From NCBI GenBank assembly GCA_937139605.1, contig CAKZQG010000042.1, positions 1 to 10,113 on the forward strand: a stretch of 10,113 nucleotides of DNA, read 5' to 3'. The position numbers and the translations under genes are program-made. Under the pieces are notes generated by a model that saw only the letters and a list, made by a program, of their open reading frames with translations, was not told where the DNA came from and did no database searches. Of the stretch, positions 7,606 to 10,113 are shown piece by piece; position 1 is the first letter of the stretch; every line of letters starts with the position of its first letter. The stretch is from an uncultured bacterium. GTDB taxonomy: Bacteria > DRYD01.

Positions 7606-9018
7606 AAGATTATCACCTCTTTCAGATTTTTTGTTTTTTTCTATTATTTTATTACTTACTAAAAAGTTTAGGTAAATTAAATTCTTTATGGATAGTAAAT
7701 AATAGAATTCTTTTTGAAGAAATTGTTTTAGTAAATGTATTATTAATGGAATGATATTATTTTGGTAGGTAAGGTTTTTTATAGTTTCATTTGCTAAATT
7801 TATCCTTTCGTTTTTGTAATTAATAGTTATATTTAAACTTTCTATTAATGATTTAATTAGGTTTTGGTTTTCTTGATATAGTTCTATTAGGATTGGATTT
7901 ATGTAGAAAAAAGTAAATTTATGATTTTTCTCAAGTTTTCTACCAGGATTTATTTCTACTATATAGACATTGTTTATGTAGTAATTTAGTTTATTTAATA
8001 TTTCAGTGTTTTGAGTTAGGTTTTCTAATATTTTTATAAATGTTTTATTTTGGAGATCTTGGTTTAATTTTATTATATCAGTTAATAAGGGGGCAGATAG
8101 GAATATATAATTAGTTTTGCTAGTATCTTTATCTTCTTTTTTGGTGAATCCTGCAAATGAACATAGTAATATTAATTCACATATTTTACATTTTAGGTTA
8201 TAATGTTTGTTATTATCTTTATAAAAGTAAAAGTAGTTTATAAATTCTTTTGAACTTACTCCTAAAATTGAGAAATCTGATTCTATAAATTCACATAAGA
8301 ATTCTCTATTCTTATATTTCTTATTACATATAACACATGTATAGTATTTATTAGTTTCGTATTTATTTTGGGCTATATTGTTTAGAATTTCTGTTTCTAT
8401 TGGTTTTATATATTCCTGGTAGAATTTTTGGATTTTATCTTTTATAGGTAATTTTTGGGTTGATGGAATTGCTAATAGTGATTTATTAAAATATAATCCT
8501 TGGAAGTAGCTTAATAAATTTAGAGTGTTTATTTTTTCTATTTTTTGAGATAGTAGTTCTTTTATTTTTAATTTTTGTAGTATTGATTCTATTTCATTTT
8601 TAAATTGGATTTTTAATAAATTTTCTATGTTAGTTATAGTATTTTCTATATTTACTAAATATTCTTCAATATTGGGGTTAAATTTTATTTCATTTTCTAG
8701 GAAGTTTGTTATGCTTGATTTTATTTCTTTTAGATCGATATTTTTAGTTTTTTGTTTTTTAAATATTTCAGAGGTTATTTCGTTTGGGATTTTTTCTATT
8801 ATGTATTTTTTTATATAATATTCAAAGAATGCTATGGGGATTATTTGTAAATCTTTTATGTTTATATTTAGATAATGTTCGGTGCAATTTGGATTGATAT
8901 TAGAGAAATTAAGGATTCTATATAATCCTAATATTCCGCTATTATATAGCCAGTTAGATAGGTAAAGGTTTAGTTCTTGTAAGTTAATTTCATTTTGGTT
9001 TAAAATTATGTTATTCAT
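7222..9018 (-). CDS. cst1: CRISPR-associated large subunit Cas8 / Cst1 (CXXC-CXXC family)
   Basis: A 598-residue protein matching the Cst1 (Cas8a1/Cas8b, CXXC-CXXC) large subunit of Tneap-type I-B Cascade, which recognises the PAM and helps open target DNA. The diagnostic zinc-ribbon pairs are C228-V-I-C231 and C277-K-I-C280, separated by ~45 residues, followed by a hydrophobic CSFAGFT segment. LSNWLYNSGILGLYRIL (~20-36) is the typical N-terminal start of the family. Residues ~100-165 are helical and charged. The last ~127 residues are all-helical and appear to be also made as a separate small subunit from an internal start (see the 7222-7605 entry). The C-terminal 23 residues are a pentapeptide repeat of ENIS type. 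The ATG at 9018 has AGAGGG at 9025-9030, six bases away. It is read 42 bases after cas6. The frame is intact and the family call is strong. Confidence 0.92.
   Translation of the reverse strand: MNNIILNQNEINLQELNLYLSNWLYNSGILGLYRILNFSNINPNCTEHYLNINIKDLQIIPIAFFEYYIKKYIIEKIPNEITSEIFKKQKTKNIDLKEIKSSITNFLENEIKFNPNIEEYLVNIENTITNIENLLKIQFKNEIESILQKLKIKELLSQKIEKINTLNLLSYFQGLYFNKSLLAIPSTQKLPIKDKIQKFYQEYIKPIETEILNNIAQNKYETNKYYTCVICNKKYKNREFLCEFIESDFSILGVSSKEFINYFYFYKDNNKHYNLKCKICELILLCSFAGFTKKEDKDTSKTNYIFLSAPLLTDIIKLNQDLQNKTFIKILENLTQNTEILNKLNYYINNVYIVEINPGRKLEKNHKFTFFYINPILIELYQENQNLIKSLIESLNITINYKNERINLANETIKNLTYQNNIIPLIIHLLKQFLQKEFYYLLSIKNLIYLNFLVSNKIIEKNKKSERGDNLMDINKIYGIIKSIEREAANSFTISEINQNKRTSIAFRFLNLVKGNKKEDFYNELLRLYVVYNKPIPEAIKNILYESNYLTFQEKALAFITGFINPTDNSYIKNYPENISQENISPENISLENIPENN
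7234..7293 (-). repeat. Four 15-base repeats coding for an ENIS pentapeptide tail
   Basis: Four in-frame 15-base units at the 3' end of cas8 encode PENIS, QENIS, PENIS and LENIP, followed by ENN and the stop. The core GAAAATATT is kept in each unit while the first codon varies (CCC/CCA, CAA, TTA). The tail is hydrophilic and probably disordered. It would be present in both the large subunit and the internally started small subunit. Confidence 0.92.
7612..7620 (-). promoter_or_regulatory. Internal Shine-Dalgarno for the Cas11 start
   Basis: Read on the minus strand, AGAGGTGAT occurs six bases before the in-frame ATG at 7603-7605. In a gene this AT-rich, such a G-rich match to the anti-Shine-Dalgarno at ideal spacing is unlikely by chance. 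In frame it encodes only a plain Arg-Gly-Asp. Confidence 0.75.
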
Positions 9019-9060
9019 TGTTTTCCCTCTTGATTTTATTTTTATTATTTTTATTATTTT

Positions 9061-9803
9061 TTAAATTACATCTACCATTCCAAATCCTTCACCTGTTCTG
9101 TTTCCTATACCTTTTTTGTATAGAATTTTTAGGATAGTTTTGTCTCCAGTTATTTCTAAGATAGCGTCAAATGCTGTTATGTACATTATATTTTTGTTTG
9201 TTTTTTCTTGGAATTCTGAGAAAGTATTTTTTATTACTCGTTTTTTCCAGGAGATTATATTTATTTTTAGATCTTTGTAATTGTATCCAAGGGAGTTTAT
9301 TATTTTTTGGTGGATTTTATTGAATTCGTAATTAAAGTTAGGGTTATCGGGTAGGATTGGTTTATTATCTTTTGTTTCTAATAATATTGGGGATAGGGTT
9401 TTAAATTTTATTTTATTAGTTTTTATTTTTTTTTCTGATATGAAACCACAGTATTTTAGGGTAATGAATAGATCTTCTTGTAGGTAGAATTTATTTATTC
9501 TTATTAATCCGTTATATATTTTTATAGTTGTTTCGTAGTAGTAGTATGGAAGGTTTAGGACATTTATGTCGTAATTTTCAAGGAAACTGAACAGTAATGT
9601 GATTTTATTTTCGTTGAGGTATATTTTGTCATTATTAATTTTTCCGTTGAATTTTAAGGAAAATGTAAAGGGTTTAGTTATTTTTTAGAGTATATTTTAT
9701 CTACATCGCTTCCTAAGGATGCTTTTATTAATGAAATTATTTTTGGTCTATATATTAATGGGATGTAGTTTTTATTTACTTCATATTTTAATTTTATTCT
9801 CAT
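9061..9803 (-). pseudogene. cas6: CRISPR RNA endonuclease Cas6, interrupted by a one-base frameshift
   Basis: The minus strand starts at ATG 9803 after GAGGA (RBS ~9809-9813). It reads MRIKLKYEVNKNYIPL and continues to IYSKK, then meets TAA at 9678-9680. Adding one A to the A6 run (9681-9686), or shifting -1, restores a single ~247-residue frame: ITKPFTFSLKF, LLFSFLEN, and on to the Cas6 signature GIGNRTGEGFGMVDVI near the end, stop at 9061-9063. KPFTFS and the glycine-rich C-terminus are typical of the RAMP endonuclease Cas6, which cuts the pre-crRNA repeat and stays on the 3' handle. The rest shows no decay, so this is a recent mutation, a sequencing or assembly error in a homopolymer, or a slippage-decoded gene. 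The only His in the product is in the middle (NKIHQKI, ~residue 164). The usual N-terminal catalytic His before the KPFTFS block is not seen. First gene of the cas operon, 42 bases before cas8. Confidence 0.85.
9681..9686 (-). other. A6 frameshift site in cas6
   Basis: On the minus strand the run reads TCT AAA AAA TAA. One extra A, or a -1 slip of Lys-tRNA from AAA to AAA with a stop in the A site, gives AAA AAA ATA ACT and continues the Cas6 frame. Both explanations fit what is seen; so does a homopolymer sequencing error. Confidence 0.8.
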
Positions 9804-9997
9804 TTTTTCCTCTTTTTTTATTTTATTTTTTATTTTACCTATAGGATATCTATATTATTATATTTTTATGTTATGAAATCCTTCTTTTTTGGAAGTTAAT
9901 TTTTTTGTTTTTTTATAAAATTTTTTATATTATTTTTTGTGAATTTAGGATGTTAAAATTGTAAAAAATATATTAAAAATATGTTAAAAAATTGTAA

Positions 9998-10020
9998 AAT
10001 AAAAATTGGGGGTTTTTATT
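9998..10020. repeat. 8-base inverted repeat with a G5/C5 loop
   Basis: AATAAAAA (9998-10005) and TTTTTATT (10013-10020) are exact inverted repeats around the loop TTGGGGG. All pairs are A-T, so the hairpin is weak. It lies exactly where a transcript from the candidate cas promoter would begin. The five-G run is conspicuous in this composition. Confidence 0.6.
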
Positions 10021-10048
10021 ATAATAGTGTTTTTATTAGTATTATCAA
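10021..10048 (-). promoter_or_regulatory. Candidate promoter of the cas operon
   Basis: Read on the minus strand, TTGATA (10043-10048) and TATTAT (10021-10026) are separated by 16 bases. Each matches five of six consensus positions for a housekeeping sigma factor. Transcription would start near 10013, leaving a ~210-base leader before cas6. In DNA this AT-rich the -10 match alone is weak; the TTGA box helps. Confidence 0.35.
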
Positions 10049-10113
10049 GGGTTTAATTATATTTATTGTATATTATATTAGATAAATTATGGTATATTTT
10101 ATAAAAAATTTTG

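Larger units (their letters stand above)
9804..10113. other. AT-rich non-coding region upstream of the cas operon
   Basis: About 310 bases with no coding potential on either strand. It contains A/T runs, two copies of ATTGTAAAA at 9958-9966 and 9991-9999 (33 bases apart), a C5/G5 tract inside a small inverted repeat (9998-10020), and a candidate minus-strand promoter. An AT-rich stretch next to cas6 could be a CRISPR leader, but no CRISPR repeats are seen before the window ends, so that is a guess. Confidence 0.5.

Noticed and set aside
8627-8818. Plus-strand ORF inside cas8
   Set aside because: Shadow of the cas8 reading frame, Phe/Ile/Ser-rich as expected from complemented AT-rich codons.
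9804-10113. CRISPR array
   Set aside because: No repeated 28-37 base unit with spacers is present; the similar words are short A/T runs.

Overview
The window is very AT-rich. Its intact genes read cleanly in the standard code with clear Shine-Dalgarno sites, so the source is a low-GC bacterium. No ribosomal or other phylogenetic marker is present. A Tneap-type I-B CRISPR effector set, a DUF1703-like AAA/PD-(D/E)XK protein and HerA remnants are all common in thermophilic, anaerobic or microaerophilic lineages such as Aquificota, Thermotogota and Clostridia. The lineage stays open.

Left part (1-2459): the 3' portion of a DUF1703-type AAA-ATPase-like/PD-(D/E)XK nuclease gene runs in from the left edge on the plus strand. 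About 1.6 kb without an intact gene follows. On the minus strand this stretch holds frameshifted, stop-ridden remnants of a HerA-like ATPase (Walker B, sensor region and C-terminal WATR-type motif still legible). Just upstream lies a remnant that may be a NurA-like nuclease. This looks like a decayed DNA-end-processing or defence module.

Middle (2460-5373): two plus-strand metabolic genes lie 37 bases apart. They are a HemY-type protoporphyrinogen oxidase (heme synthesis) and a GH77 4-alpha-glucanotransferase MalQ (glycogen/maltodextrin metabolism).

Right part (5488-9803, minus strand): a CRISPR type I-B (Tneap/Cst) Cascade operon is read in the order cas6, cas8/cst1, cas7/cst2, cas5. Cas6 would process the crRNA, Cas8 would be the large subunit, Cas7 the backbone and Cas5 the cap of the crRNA 5' handle. 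The most interesting signal is inside cas8. A near-perfect Shine-Dalgarno sequence sits six bases before an in-frame ATG and would give a separate 127-residue small subunit (Cas11). cas6 is broken by a one-base shortage in a run of six A. No cas3, cas4, cas1 or cas2 follows cas5; the convergent malQ is there instead, so this is an effector-only cluster. The last ~300 bases (9804-10113) are non-coding and very AT-rich, with a candidate promoter for the cas operon. No CRISPR repeats are visible; an array, if present, lies outside the window.
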